Assembly: GCA_030278955.1 (NCBI GenBank)
Contig: JAOANR010000010.1
Coordinates: 18,506,444-18,570,443, forward strand
Direction of reading: 5' to 3'
Length of the DNA: 64,000 nt
DNA from: Hygrophila difformis
Lineage: Eukaryota; Streptophyta; Magnoliopsida; Lamiales; Acanthaceae
Below, one piece after another: positions 34,089 to 47,400 of this stretch. The notes beneath the pieces were generated by a model, which saw only the letters and a program-made list of their open reading frames with translations, had not been told where the DNA came from and did no database searches. A program made the position numbers and the translations under genes. Within the stretch, counting starts at the first letter, position 1; the number at the start of each line of letters is the position of its first letter.

Positions 34089-35873
34089 ACATCCTCACAT
34101 TTAATACTGATCGTCCCCGAGCAGTCAGAGTCAATGTTCGTAAGAACACGGACTCTACATATTCAATTCATTTTCGTGGCTTCAAAAATATCATTCTTTT
34201 TGGATTGGGATAAGACAATCAAAAACTACAAATATTGAATTCCCTTGATTGCAGTGTTTAATGAAATGATACTTGCTCACTACATTGGGCATACAAATCA
34301 GACATTATTATCAACCCTTCATGAATATCATGTTTGAAAGATGCAAGGATTAAAAATTAGAATTAAGGCATAACATGAACATGTGCAATAAGACAGAGCC
34401 TCACATATAAGAGAATCGGAAAGATTACTCACTCTCAATTGGGGTTTAATCAGTGAACACTCAAAATCAAATTTAATTAAATTATCCCATAAGCTTGCAA
34501 TCAGACCAACTCGCCACCGGCTCATTTCTTCGAATCGAGATCATGAGGTCTTATTTCAGGGTTATAATGGGGCATACGGTTGTAACATTGGTAGGAAAGG
34601 GGAATAATTGGGCTAGGAAGTGGCAAGAATTAATTCTATCGTAACTTGGCGTATTTTTATTTAAGATTTTTGATCATCACCAATCCTTCTTCTTTCTTTT
34701 GCTTGCTTTTCTTTTCTCTTTTCTCTCTTTTTTTTTTGGATCGGATTCTTGGATACCGATTGAATTTTTTGATGATCACAAATTTAATGCCTTTTGATGG
34801 AATGTATTCTTGCACACTTGGGTTTGATTTTGTTGGTCTTTTTGTAAGGATAGGAATAATATAGAGGGTTTCAAAGAAAAATTAGGCTTAAGGCTCAAGT
34901 TGGTTGATCCTAAAGGGAAAATATTTTTGGGTTTGGATTTCAAAAGAAGGCCAAAAATTTGGGTTTTTCTAAGTGCCTCGATCATATGCTCGATTTCAGG
35001 AATATGGCATGGTCTTGAATCGGTCCAAATTGCAAGTTCTAGTTTCCTTTAATCAAAGTGATTCACACATCAAAGAAAATAAATGAGTAAAAGTGACTCA
35101 TGGCTCAAATCTCACAAGGTTGGGTTGATTCATGTCATACAATATTCTCAAGTTTAATCAAAGCTTAGTCCTAACAATTTATTCAATCGAGATTTCTAAT
35201 ATGCAGATTTATTACCCAATAAGCTGATCGCATCATTAAATTTTTATAGCTCAAAACCTTAGGAATTCATTTCATGCATGTTCTCAATTATATTGTCCCA
35301 ATTTAAAAGCTTGAAAATTTAATCACAAGCCTAAATTCAACATGTGAATTTAGAGCAGGTTCATGCACATTTTTGCTGGTTATTTAATTGAAAGCAGTAA
35401 AGAGGCACTGCTAACATACAGAGTATGTCAACAGCATATTTTTGGCCTGACAGTCACTTATTCATCTCGGACTGTACAGACATCTTTTTCAAAAGGAAAG
35501 CAGTAAAGATTTGTTCAGTGGTCTCAAAAGCTGAGTTCCATTTTAGGGAAAGCAAATAAATTACATCCGAGACAAGAGATTCTCGTGCAGTTAGTACAAA
35601 CCTGCACACACAAAAGGAGAACTTCCTTGCAAGATACTACTACTAATACGGAAATAAAATAAAGCAAAGTAAACTGGGATTCATCCTCCTTCCTTCAGAA
35701 CATATATCTGGCCTAGTGGATGTAGCTGGTCAACTCACAACGCAGACACCAACCATGATGGTCCCTCATGGGCTCGTGCCTCCTTGGGCAGTAGACTCTG
35801 GCTCCTTGATCAGCCCATAGGAATGGAGTGTCTGGGTTGTCGGCCATCCATGCGAGGACGTTGGTGGACGTAT
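34089..35873 (-). mobile_element. 3' internal region of the older Athila-type element
   Basis: Matches 18807-20700 in order. The first 110 bases are identical, and from about 34280 clear divergence sets in. It ends at the N gap. It probably belongs to the element whose LTR is 10536-14123, now joined to the younger element by recombination. Confidence 0.75.
35695..35873 (-). pseudogene. F-box-type cargo gene, C-terminal relic in the older element
   Basis: 59 codons before the stop align without gaps to the C-terminus of the gene at 20481-22283 (for example DTPFLWADQ and WCLRCEL). The four Cys/His positions are kept. A TAG at 35713-35715 replaces the codon for the Trp four residues before the C-terminal end. 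The rest of the gene is lost in the gap. Shows that the cargo predates the split of the two copies. Confidence 0.75.
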
Positions 35874-36373
35874 NNNNNNNNNNNNNNNNNNNNNNNNNNN
35901 NNNNNNNNNNNNNNNNNNNNNNNNNNNNNNNNNNNNNNNNNNNNNNNNNNNNNNNNNNNNNNNNNNNNNNNNNNNNNNNNNNNNNNNNNNNNNNNNNNNN
36001 NNNNNNNNNNNNNNNNNNNNNNNNNNNNNNNNNNNNNNNNNNNNNNNNNNNNNNNNNNNNNNNNNNNNNNNNNNNNNNNNNNNNNNNNNNNNNNNNNNNN
36101 NNNNNNNNNNNNNNNNNNNNNNNNNNNNNNNNNNNNNNNNNNNNNNNNNNNNNNNNNNNNNNNNNNNNNNNNNNNNNNNNNNNNNNNNNNNNNNNNNNNN
36201 NNNNNNNNNNNNNNNNNNNNNNNNNNNNNNNNNNNNNNNNNNNNNNNNNNNNNNNNNNNNNNNNNNNNNNNNNNNNNNNNNNNNNNNNNNNNNNNNNNNN
36301 NNNNNNNNNNNNNNNNNNNNNNNNNNNNNNNNNNNNNNNNNNNNNNNNNNNNNNNNNNNNNNNNNNNNNNNNN
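35874..36373. other. Assembly gap (500 N)
   Basis: Exactly 500 N, a placeholder of unknown true size. It hides the right part of the older Athila element, the 3' part of the interrupted gypsy element and the left end of the deleted gypsy LTR. Confidence 0.99.
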
Positions 36374-38286
36374 CAGGCATCACAGCCTAATAATCACCCC
36401 GTAGGGCCATCGGGACTCAACAACACCGGTTAAGGCTGCCCGATCAGACATTTCCAATATGTCCATCCATTCATAATGCAATACCATGCATTATAATAAC
36501 CAGCCCAAAAGGGCCAACAGGAATAACAACCAATAATCCACCCCGCAGGGTCACCGGGACTCAACAACACCGGTAAAGGCTGCCCGATCAGACATTTCCA
36601 ATATGTTCGTCATCTCATAATGCAATATCATGCATTATAATAACCACCCCCAAAAGGGTAACAGATATAACAGTCAATAATACACCCCGCAGGGCCATCG
36701 GGACTCAACAACACCTGTGAAGGTTGCCCGATCTATCATAAATATCATAACAACCCATCGGGTTAATAACCGTCAATTCCAATGCAATAACATGCATATG
36801 ACAATACACTGATATTCAAGCACCTACACACTAGGTTCGCATGCTTCTCAACATATAAGGAATTCAATACATAGCCCCCTAGGCTAAGGCATTAATGATA
36901 TAATAATTCAACAGTTTCCCTAAGCAATTCAACAACCCCCACGGGCCAATTGATTAACCCACGGTTTACCAATAACATTTGGGAAAGTCATAACAATAAT
37001 TGGTGCAAAGAAAACATCATTATATAATCAAAATCGCACAAAAAGGGGCCAAACAGGGCATTCCTGCGCTCACTACGCACCTGCGCGCGTAAAACGCGTG
37101 ACATACGCAGCCCAGTACTGTAGCGATTACTGTAGCAATCACTGTAGCAATTTACTGTAGTAATTACTGTAGCGAGTTACTGTAGTAACTACTGTAGCGA
37201 GTTACTGCGGTAACTACTGTACAAGTTACTACAGTAGTTACTGTTCAAATTACCGTGGTAATTACTGTTCAAATTACCGTGGTAATTACTGTTCAAATTA
37301 CTGTAGTAATTACTGTGCGAATTGCCGTGGTAATTACTGTGGCGAGTTACTGCGGTAACTGCACGAGTTACCGCGGTAACTACTGTAGCACTACTGTACC
37401 GGTACTGTAGCACCGGTACTGTAGCACCGGGCAGAATTGCTGCCATGGCTGTTTTTGGCCATTTTTACCCATCTCCACCCCCATTTTTAGCTATTCACTA
37501 CCCTTGCCTTGGTTATGGAAGATCCAAGCTCCAAATTCTTCAAGGATTTAGCCTCCAAAGCTTCAATTCCAAGCTACAAAACAAGATCAAACTCCAAGAT
37601 TATCATGAATTCTTCCAACACAAGAATTCTTCCAACATAAACCCAAAACAAGCTACAACTTCAAGTCAAACCCCAACAAGAGCAAACCAAGTTGTTTACC
37701 TCAATTCCCACAACAAGATTATAGTTCTCAAACAAGAATCAAGTTCAATACAAGCCGATCTACAAGAATTTTTACACACAAAACTCATTTTCATCACCAA
37801 CAAAATCCCTTCCAAAAACCACTTCAAACTTCATAAAAACATGAATTGAATGATGGAAATTACTTACCTTAGATAGTATAGTGAATCCCCCAACCAATTT
37901 TGCTCCCAAAACTCCAATTTCTCAAGAAATGGAAGACCCCAATTTTGCCTCTTGCATAGTGACGGGATTTGGGGAAATTTTGGTATGAAATGGGTCTCCC
38001 CATCCCAAAATCTGATTTCAACATCCAATTATTGCTCCGGGCCGGGCCAAGGGTTGCGGGTCGGGCCTAAAGGTAAGTAATTGGGCTGGGCTCTCAAGTA
38101 TTGGACCAAATACACCTTAATTCTTCAACTTGAGCACTTGAGCTCTTATTAACTTGTGGGTTGCTACCCACTTATTCTTCCACTTTAATCCAATATCTCT
38201 CTCACAAAATAATTCATATTATTTATCTTTATTAATTAACCATAACTAATTAAATTAATTATGCGTTAATTAATCGGGATGTTACA
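36374..38286 (-). repeat. 3' LTR of the deleted gypsy element (partial)
   Basis: Matches 42511-44408. On the minus strand it begins TGTAACATCCCG at 38286. The remainder lies in the gap. Confidence 0.9.
37115..37435. repeat. Tandem palindromic repeat in the gypsy 3' LTR
   Basis: Units of about 20-25 bases around ACTGTAGTAATTACTG and AATTACCGTGGTAATT, each a near palindrome. The counterpart is at about 43252-43550. Open frames across it encode only SNYHGN-type repeats and are not genes. Confidence 0.75.
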
Positions 38287-38300
38287 ATCTCTCCCTCTTA
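38287..38300 (-). other. Gypsy polypurine tract
   Basis: Minus strand TAAGAGGGAGAGAT directly before the TG of the 3' LTR. Confidence 0.85.
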
Positions 38301-38723
38301 GGATCATTTCGTCCCCGAAATGCATAATCGGTCACGTGAATAATCAATGGGAAAAATGTTACTTCATTATGAGAAGTAAATATTAAATTCTGGCTACTTC
38401 AATTTCATATGCTCCCCAATTTCTCCAAGTAGCATATTCAGCTCCATGTCTAGACCACAACACCTTAACCATCAACATGGTTTTATTCCTCAGAACCTCA
38501 TCATTTGTATCAATCACCCGATCTGGAACTCCTCGAACTTAAGTCTAGCATCCAATTCAACTTTATCAAGCTGAATGATCTTAGCTGGAAAAAAAAATTT
38601 CCTGAGTTGGGAAGTATAGAACATATCATGGGCTCGACCCACTTCAGCTGGCAAAACCACCCTATAAGCCACTTTACCAACTCTCTCCACAATCTCATAG
38701 GATCCAATATATATATCTCGGAA

Positions 38724-40689
38724 TCAGCTTGGCTTCTTACTAAACCGGCGTACCCCTTTCAGAGGCGATACCCGCAAAAATACGCTATCACCAACCTCAA
38801 ACTCCACATCTCGACGAGCTAAATTAGCATAGCTCCACTGTATGTCCTGAACCTCTTTCATTCGATCCCTGATGATCTTCACCAACTCGATTGTCTGTTC
38901 AATCATCTCAGGACCCACATTCACCTTATCTGTTGGATCATTCCAACATAATGGACTCCTACACTTTCTCCCATATAATGCCTCGGAGGGAGCCACTAGA
39001 TTTCCAAAACATGAACTACCGCTGCCGTCTTCAAATCATGCGTCGGTAGTTCTACTGATTACATTCTCATTATGTATTAACACACCACCCAAACCTTTAA
39101 GTGAGGTGTTGGTCAAAACTTCATACTCACCTGACTCATCAGGTAGACTCAATACAAGTGTCTTTGTCATTTCATTCATCCAAATTTTGAACGCTTGCTC
39201 ACAATCATCATCCCATCTAAATCTGACATCGTTACACAACTATATCATCAGAGGTCTAGCAATGCTAGAAAATCCCTCGATACCTACTGTAGTAACCAAC
39301 AAGATCCAAGAAACTTCGGATCTTCCCCACATTCTTCGGGACTTGCCATTTAAATACAGCTTTTACCTTAGCAGGATCAACATACATACCATTACCGGAA
39401 ATAATGTGCCCCGGAAAAGACACACTCTCCAACCAAAATTCACATTTGGAGAGTTTAGCATACAGCTTATGCTCTCACAATGTATTCAAAACTGTTCTCA
39501 AGTGACCCGCGTGTGCCTCACGCGTCGGCGAATAAACCATAATATCATCTATGAACACAACCACGCACACAGCCAGCAGGGGATGTAATACCCTATACAT
39601 GAGATCCATGAAGATCGCTAGTGCGTTAGTCAAACCAAAAGACATGACCGGGAATTCAAATGTCCTCAACGAGTCCTGAAAACTGTCTTAGGCCTATCCG
39701 CCTCCGCCACCCTTATCTGATGGTAGCCCAATCTCAAATCAATCTTACTAAAAATATTGGCCCCTATCAACTAATCAAATAGATCCCCAATCCGAAGTAA
39801 AGGATACTTGTTTTTCCCGTGATTCAATTCAATTCTCTGTAATCGATGCACATCCTCATCGACCCATCATTCTTCTTAACAAACAAAACAGGAGCTCCTT
39901 AAGGCGAGCTACTCGGCTAAATATACATGGTAAGCTCATTCAATTGATCCTTCAACTCCTTCAGTTCACATGAGTCATATGGTAAGGAGCCTTAAAAATA
40001 TAAGCTGCATCAGGCATCAGCTCAATAGTAAAATCAATCTCCCGAGCAGATGGGAGACCATGAATTTCGTCGGGAAATACATCCCCGAACTCAGAGACAA
40101 CAGGGACACTCGAAGCAGCAGGAACCTCTGCTCGAAGATCCCTCATGTGCCACAGGGAAAGAGAACAACCCCCTGCGCATCAGGTCACACAACAAAGCAA
40201 CAGAAACCACACCAATAACAGGTGGAATCAACAGATGTCGATAAGAAACACAGTTACCCAAAGAATCCTAAAAGGATATTCGTGGAACACCACAATCAAT
40301 CACAGCACGATGGCAAACAGCCAATCCATGCCCAATAGTACGTCAAAACCAGCCGGGCTAAAGACCACCAGGTCAGCCCTGAATTCGCGACTCTCGATAC
40401 TCAACACAGCATCTTGCATCAAACGATCACTTCGAATATTATCACCCGAAGGTAAAGAAACTAGCATCTGGTAGGGCACCAACGGTCCTACTCCATGCTC
40501 TCGCACAAATCGCAAAGCCACTAAAGAACACGAGGCTTCTGAATCGCACAGTACTAAGGCAGAAGGATTCGCAGCAGTGGTAGTATTTACTCCATGCTTA
40601 CGAATGAAATTTAGAGTCTCAAATGAACATAAGACTCCAGAATCAAACACAATAATCGCAACACAAAATGCGATATAAATAATTCCCAA
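38724..40689 (-). pseudogene. Decayed pol of the deleted gypsy element
   Basis: From right to left, in frame pieces: aspartic protease with degenerate active sites (LVLCDSEAS and VLLGMDW, 40689-40300), the linker before RT (40146-39961), and RT with VVFIDDIMVY (39669-39475). Then come the start of RNase H (39239-39036) and the integrase C-terminus with EALYGRKCRSP (38996-38724). Most of RNase H and the whole integrase core are missing, and stops and frameshifts separate the pieces. No functional enzyme can be made. Confidence 0.85.
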
Positions 40690-41550
40690 AACAGGGAAAC
40701 GAGTTTATCTCTCAACCAGAGAGTCAAGAAGAAACACCCACGATACAAGAATTACACACATGCCAAAACGTTATCCAATCAACGTAACTTTTCCGTCACA
40801 TAAAGACAACATACTAGAAAGTCCCCTAGTTCGGACTCGCCCCAGTGATATCGGCCCCCTTCACGTTACCGATCTTTTTATGCAGAACAGTCACCTTGCC
40901 TCGTCTCAGGCGACAGACATTCAACGCTTCGAGAACCATCTAATGTTATTTTGATTGACCCAGTGTCAATTCTATGCCACTTCATATCATTATTCGTTTT
41001 AACCAAATCCGACTATACCCTCACTGGCATTGCCTCGAAATGGTTTCCACCATCCTTCGCATGCAGGCGGACTACAAATATCTATATCACCCCAGTGGGT
41101 TGTCGCACAATGGAGACTTTCTCAGTACCCTATCTCACTCTCGAGGGTACGTCAAACCCATCTGTACACCATTCAACATATTGATCCCGCTTGGATTGCC
41201 ATTCGAATAGCCCAGGCTTCCATGAGGCCTTTCCAATCTATTCAGTCAACTTAGATTAGAACATCAACAAACAATGTTAGCAGAAATCACCAATCATATA
41301 CAAAGCAGTATATATAAATGACAAAATTAAATAAACGATCAAAAGTCATTCATAGTCCTCAATAACTGTGAGATAATAAGGATCCTGACTGGAGTACCAT
41401 GGTTCCCTCACAGTTCCCCAACTGTGAATTAACCTGGTGTGCGCAGAAATAATCAGATATAATAAAAATACAATTATATGCTATATGTACCACACACACA
41501 GCTCACCACCTATGTCTATACAAGTTTTAATAAGATAAAAGAGCACACAG
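40690..41550 (-). other. Leader and gag-less region of the deleted gypsy element
   Basis: Where gag should be there is no gag core or zinc knuckle. No other gene recognised. Confidence 0.6.
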
Positions 41551-41562
41551 GCTCTGATACCA
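41551..41562 (-). other. Primer-binding site, tRNA-iMet type
   Basis: Minus strand TGGTATCAGAGC, three bases from the LTR end (41566). Standard for many plant LTR elements. Confidence 0.85.
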
Positions 41563-42183
41563 CTCTGTAACGCCCCGAAAATTTAACCATGATTTTCGCA
41601 AGCATTACCGCTGTACTAACTATCCTAAACTAGTGGCCAGCTAATTTAAAACAGCTAGTACAAGACTGAATAAACCTAAAGTGATCATCTGATTAATCCA
41701 GTTTAATGCAGAAGCTATAAATAAATTAAAAACACATAGGCACATAAAATGTCACCCAATAAAAATCAAATAACGGTCCCAGCGACCTATCCAGGCTACA
41801 AGCCTCCCAGCAGCATACCAATATCTCAAACAGGGCTACCAGCCCAAAGCTGTAAATCACATAAGGCCACCGGCCGACAGTATGTAAATCCCAGGCTCAC
41901 AGGCCTCAACCAGCAGTAGTCTAAATACCAACCACAGATAGTCACATAATATCACATTAGCATAATGAATGCGTCCTATATACTCCTATCTATGTGATCT
42001 CTCAATACCCCAAACCCGAATCATGCTCCAGCGCCTCCAGAATGATCAATAAAACAGACAATTGCAAGGGTCAGTGCAAGGTACTGAGCAAGAGTAGAAA
42101 TAGCTGGGAAAGGGTAAACGATACTAGTATATAAAATAACAATAATGATATAATGACAAGGCATAATAAACAAATGAGTAAAC

Positions 42184-42297
42184 ATCACACCGTCCCATAC
42201 CGGTGCTTCAACCACAAACATACAATTGACATAAATAAATCATCACACCGTCCCATACCGGTGCTTCAACCACAGACATACAATTTATGCACGTGAT
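42184..42297. repeat. Two tandem 57-base units in the gypsy LTR
   Basis: CATCACACCGTCCCATACCG followed by GTGCTTCAACCACA occurs twice in direct order. Confidence 0.8.
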
Positions 42298-42439
42298 GCA
42301 TGGCCTAACATACACCTATCTACCCTATATGCAAATGCAAATGAATATGCCTAGCCGGCAACCTAAACCCGGGCAGTATGAACCCACGGGTGAGGATATC
42401 ATCAACTCCAACCCGTTACAGGGTAACATACACCATCCC

Positions 42440-42870
42440 CGCAGGGACCACATGCATCACAGCCCAATCACAGGCATCGCAGCCAAATCACAGGCATCGC
42501 AGCCAAATCACAGGCATCACAGCCTAATAATCACCCCGTAGGGCCATCGGGACTCAACAACACCGGTTAAGGCTGCCCGATCAGACATTTCCAATATGTC
42601 CATCCATTCATAATGCAATACCATGCATTATAATAACCAGCCCAAAAGGGCCAACAGGAATAACAACCAATAATCCACCCCGCAGGGTCACCGGGACTCA
42701 ACAACACCGGTAAAGGCTGCCCGATCAGACATTTCCAATATGTTCGTCATCTCATAATGCAATATCATGCATTATAATAACCACCCCAAAAGGGTAACAG
42801 ATATAACAGTCAATAATACACCCCGCAGGGCCATCGGGACTCAACAACACCTGTGAAGGTTGCCCGATCT
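42440..42870. repeat. Tandem units in the gypsy LTR
   Basis: First short units with ACAGGCATCGCAGCCAAATC, then three units of about 145 bases, each with CATCGGGACTCAACAACAC or a close variant followed by a TGCCCGATC box. The counterpart in the 3' LTR begins at the gap edge (36374). Confidence 0.8.
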
Positions 42871-43251
42871 ATCATAAATATCATAACAACCCATCGGGTT
42901 AATAACCGTCAATTCCAATGCAATAACATGCATATGACAATACACTGATATTCAAGCACCTACACACTAGGTTCGCATGCTTCTCAACATATAAGGAATT
43001 CAATACATAGCCCCCTAGGCTAAGGCATTAATGATATAATAATTCAACAGTTTCCCTAAGCAATTCAACAACCCCCACGGGCCAATTGATTAACCCACGG
43101 TTTACCAATAACATTTGGGAAAGTCATAACAATAATTGGTGCAAAGAAAACATCATTATATAATCAAAATCGCACAAAAAGGGGCCAAACAGGGCATTCC
43201 TGCGCTCACTACGCACCTGCGCGCGTAAAACGCGTGACATACGCAGCCCAG

Positions 43252-43550
43252 TACTGTAGCGATTACTGTAGCAATCACTGTAGCAATTTACTGTAGTAAT
43301 TACTGTAGCGAGTTACTGTAGTAACTACTGTAGCGAGTTACTGCGGTAACTACTGTACAAGTTACTACAGTAGTTACTGTTCAAATTACCGTGGTAATTA
43401 CTGTTCAAATTACCGTGGTAATTACTGTTCAAATTACCGTAGTAATTACTGTGCGAATTACCGTGGTAATTACTGTGGCGAGTTACTGCGGTAACTGCAC
43501 GAGTTACCGCGGTAACTACTGTAGCACTACTGTACCGGTACTGTAGCACC
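43252..43550. repeat. Tandem palindromic repeat in the gypsy 5' LTR
   Basis: Counterpart of 37115-37435; it is shorter by one CACCGGTACTGTAG unit at the right end. Confidence 0.75.
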
Positions 43551-44408
43551 GGGCAGAATTGCTGCCATGGCTGTTTTTGGCCATTTTTACCCATCTCCAC
43601 CCCCATTTTTAGCTATTCACTACCCTTGCCTTGGTTATGGAAGATCCAAGCTCCAAATTCTTCAAGGATTTAGCCTCCAAAGCTTCAATTCCAAGCTACA
43701 AAACAAGATCAAACTCCAAGATTATCAAGAATTCTTCCAACACAAAAATTCTTCCAACATAAACCCAAAACAAGCTACAACTTCAAGTCAAACCCCAACA
43801 AGAGCAAACCAAGTTGTTTACCTCAATTCCCACAACAAGATTATAGTTCTCAAACAAGAATCAAGTTCAATACAAGCCGATCTACAAGAATTTTTACACA
43901 CAAAACTCATTTTCATCACCAACAAAATCCCTTCCAAAAACCACTTCAAACTTCATAAAAACATGAATTGGATGATGGAAATTACTTACCTTAGATAGTA
44001 TAGTGAATCCCCCAACCAATTTTGCTCCCAAAACTCCAATTTCTCAAGAAATGGAAGACCCCAATTTTGCCTCTTGCATAGTGACGGGATTTGGGGAAAT
44101 TTTGGTATGAAATGGGTCTCCCCATCCCAAAATCTGATTTCAACATCCAATTATTGCTCCGGGCCGGGCCAAGGGTTGCGGGTCGGGCCTAAAGGTAAGT
44201 AATTGGGCTGGGCTCTCAAGTATTGGACCAAATACACCTTAATTCTTCAACTTGAGCACTTGAGCTCTTATTAACTTGTGGGTTGCTACCCACTTATTCT
44301 TCCACTTTAATCCAATATCTCTCTCACAAAATAATTCATATTATTTATCTTTATTAATTAACCATAACTAATTAAATTAATTATGCGTTAATTAATCGGG
44401 ATGTTACA

Positions 44409-47400
44409 AAATCAAGGGTAAATGAGATTCCCAATTTCCTTTGAATTCCAACACACATGCTCTCAGCATGTCTTCTAGTGTTTGGATTGTTCTCTCGGTT
44501 TGACCATCCGTCATCGGGTGGAATGCGGTGCTCATTTTGATTTGAGTACCGAGAGCTTTTTGTAACTCCGTCCAGAAATGAGAGACAAATCTACTGTCTC
44601 TATCGGAAATGATATCATGTGGTACTCCATGTCGTCGTACCACATTATCAATGTAGGCTCGGGCCAATTGGTCCATAGTCCACGTGTCTTTCATTGGGAT
44701 AAATATGGCTGTCTTCGTTAGCCTATCCACAATCACCCAAATCTTATTCATGCCTTTAGGTGATCGGGGTAATCCCGAGACAAAGTCCATTGAGATGCTA
44801 TCCCACTTCCAACTTGGAATCTCTAGTGGTTGCATCAATCCTAAGGGTTTATGTCGCACTGCCTTAACCTTTTGGCAGGTGAGACATCTCGCCACGAAGT
44901 TCGCCACTTCCTTCTTCATTCCCGGCCACCAATAGATCTTCTTCAGATCTTTGTATAGCTTGTCACCTCCGGGATGTACGGAATATGGCGTGTTGTGCCC
45001 TTCCTCCATCAACCTTAGTTTCAACTCGGCACATTTAAGAGGCACACACCATCTCCCTTTAAAACGGATGCTTCCATCCTCGTGGACAGCAAATCCTATT
45101 GCCTTTCCTTCGGCAATATACCCTTTTATCTTCTCGAGTTTCGGGTCGCCCGGTTGAGCGAGTCGAATCTCGTCTAATATTGGAGTTTCTACGACCATGG
45201 CATTGACCGTTTCTTTCACTGTGCCAGGATGCGCAAGTTCTAGCTCCAATCTAGCCAATTCCAAGTACAATGCCGGCGGAATTACCAACGAGTTTGTCAC
45301 GTGTTGGGTTTTCCGACTTAGGGCATCGGCTACCACATTCGCCTTCCCCTCGTGGTATGCTATCTCTAAATCGTAGTCTTTAATAAGTTCCAACCACCTT
45401 CGCTGTCTCAAATTCAGCTCCTTCTGAGTGAATATATATTTCAAGCTCTTGTGGTCGGTGAACATTCGACACTTCCGCCCATAAAGATAATGTCTCCATA
45501 TCTTTAGAGCGAAAACGACCGCTGCCAACTCCAGGTCGTGTGTCGGATAATTTTCCTCGTGAGGTTTTAGTTGGCGTGATGCATAGGCTACGACTCTCGA
45601 GTCCTGCATCAATACACAACCTAAACCTTCCTTCGAAGCATCGCTGTAAACTTCGAAGTCACCATTCTCTGATGGTAATGTTAATACAGGTGTGGTTGTG
45701 AGTCGTTTCTTCAGCTCTTGAAACGCAGTCTCACACGCTTCGGTCCACTCGTATTTTGCTCCTTTCTTCAGTAGCTGGGTCAAAGGACGTGCAATTCTTG
45801 AAAAGTCCTTCACAAACCGTCTATAATACCCGGCTAATCCAAGGAAACTCCTTATTTCCGTTGGACTCTTCGGAGTTGCCCATTCAGTTACGGCAGAGAC
45901 TTTTGCCGGATCCACTGATACTCCATCAGCGGATACTATGTGTCCGAGAAATGCCACTTCTTTAAGCCAGAAGTCACATTTCGACAGCTTGCCGTATAGC
46001 TGATTTCTTCGCAAGATTTCCAACACTTGATGTAAGTGTTTTGCATGCTCTTCCTCGCTCTTTGAGTAGATCAGGATGTCGTCGATGAACACTACGACGC
46101 ACTGATCTAACAATTCTCGGAACACATTGTTCATGAGATTCATGAACATGGCCGGAGCATTTGTTAACCCGAAGGATAACACTGTAAACTCGTAATGGCC
46201 ATATCGCGTTCGAAATGCCGTCTTCGGAATGTCCTTCTCGGCGATCCTCAATTGATGATACCCAGATCGGAAACCGATCTTCGAGAATACTGAAGCTCCC
46301 TTCAGTTGATCAAACAGATCCTCTATTCTCGGTAGGGGGTATTTATTCTTAATGGTCACTTGGTTTAGTCCTCGGTAATCTATGCAAAGACGTAGTCCTC
46401 CGTCTTTCTTCTTGACAAATAAAACCGGTGCTCCCCTCGGTCTTATGTAACCTTTTCCCAATAGCTCCTCGAGTTGTTCTTTTAACTCCTTCATTTCCAG
46501 TGGTACCATCCGGTACGGAGCTTTCGAGACAGGCTCTGTTCCCGGAATGAGATCTATAGTGAATTCAAGATCTCTCTCAGGTGGCATGCTCGGAACGTCT
46601 TCAGGGAATACGTCCGGGTATTCTCTTACCACTGGTATGCTATCAACATTGTTCTCTTCCGCCTCAAGGTTGTGCACATAGCACGCATATAGTTCATACC
46701 CCTTACGCATCAAGTTACTTAGTTTAAGTGCACTAACGATTTTGTTACTTTTCTTAGGGGGCTGAGAGTAAAAGATAACTCTCTTTCACCTACTTTTTGA
46801 CAAGGTGATCTTTTGCTTTTGGCATTCGATCACCGCTTTATACTGGGATAGCCAATCCATCCCCAGTATGATGTCAAAGTCTCTTAAGTTAAATTCTACT
46901 AAGTTCGCGAAGAATTCTACGTTCTTTATTACTATAGGAATCCCGTTATATCGTTTAGAGCAAGAAACTACTTCTCCAGAAGGCAATTGAATTCCTAAGC
47001 TAATTCTCTCGCACTTAGGTAGATCTAACTCAGACACTATTCTTGATGCTATAATTGAGCAACTAGCTCCAGAATCAAATAGAATTCTAAGGGGCGTATT
47101 CAACACATAAAATGTACCTGCCATCACTTCTCCTTGCGCAGGCACGTCCACTTGGTTCACCACGTTCAGCCTCCCCATAGGGCGTCCCTGATTGCCTTGC
47201 TGATTCGCATTCGGCTGCTGATTTTGTTGCTGGTTTTGATTCTGAGGGGGCGGAGGTCGTTGGTTCTGGTTCTGGTTTTGCGGCCTATTTTGAGGGGGTC
47301 TGTACCCTTGGTTATTCCCGTTTCGCCCGTTTTGGTTTTGAGGCTGTTCTTGCCCCGCGACCAAATCGTCCCTCCTCGTTATGTTCTCGAGCCTAGTTCG

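Larger units (their letters stand above)
36374..44408 (-). mobile_element. Internally deleted Ty3/gypsy element (Tekay-like)
   Basis: Left LTR is cut by the gap (36374-38286); right LTR is complete (41566-44408). The 3.3-kb interior has an iMet primer site and a good polypurine tract but only scraps of pol and no gag. The LTRs match closely apart from small indels. It sits inside the integrase of the gypsy element to its right. The orientation is set by the primer site on the right and the polypurine tract on the left. Confidence 0.85.
41566..44408 (-). repeat. 5' LTR of the deleted gypsy element
   Basis: 2843 bp, minus strand TGTAACATCCCG to CGTTACA. Contains three tandem arrays (next entries). 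Confidence 0.9.

Noticed and set aside
35766..36433. Three open frames of about 200 codons
   Set aside because: They consist of the N gap.
37189..37446. SNYHGN-repeat protein (also 43325-43606)
   Set aside because: Product of the tandem palindromic repeat; length differs between LTR copies and there is no start context.
40760..41254. Plus-strand frames of 64-78 codons
   Set aside because: They lie antisense in the decayed gypsy interior and show no motif.
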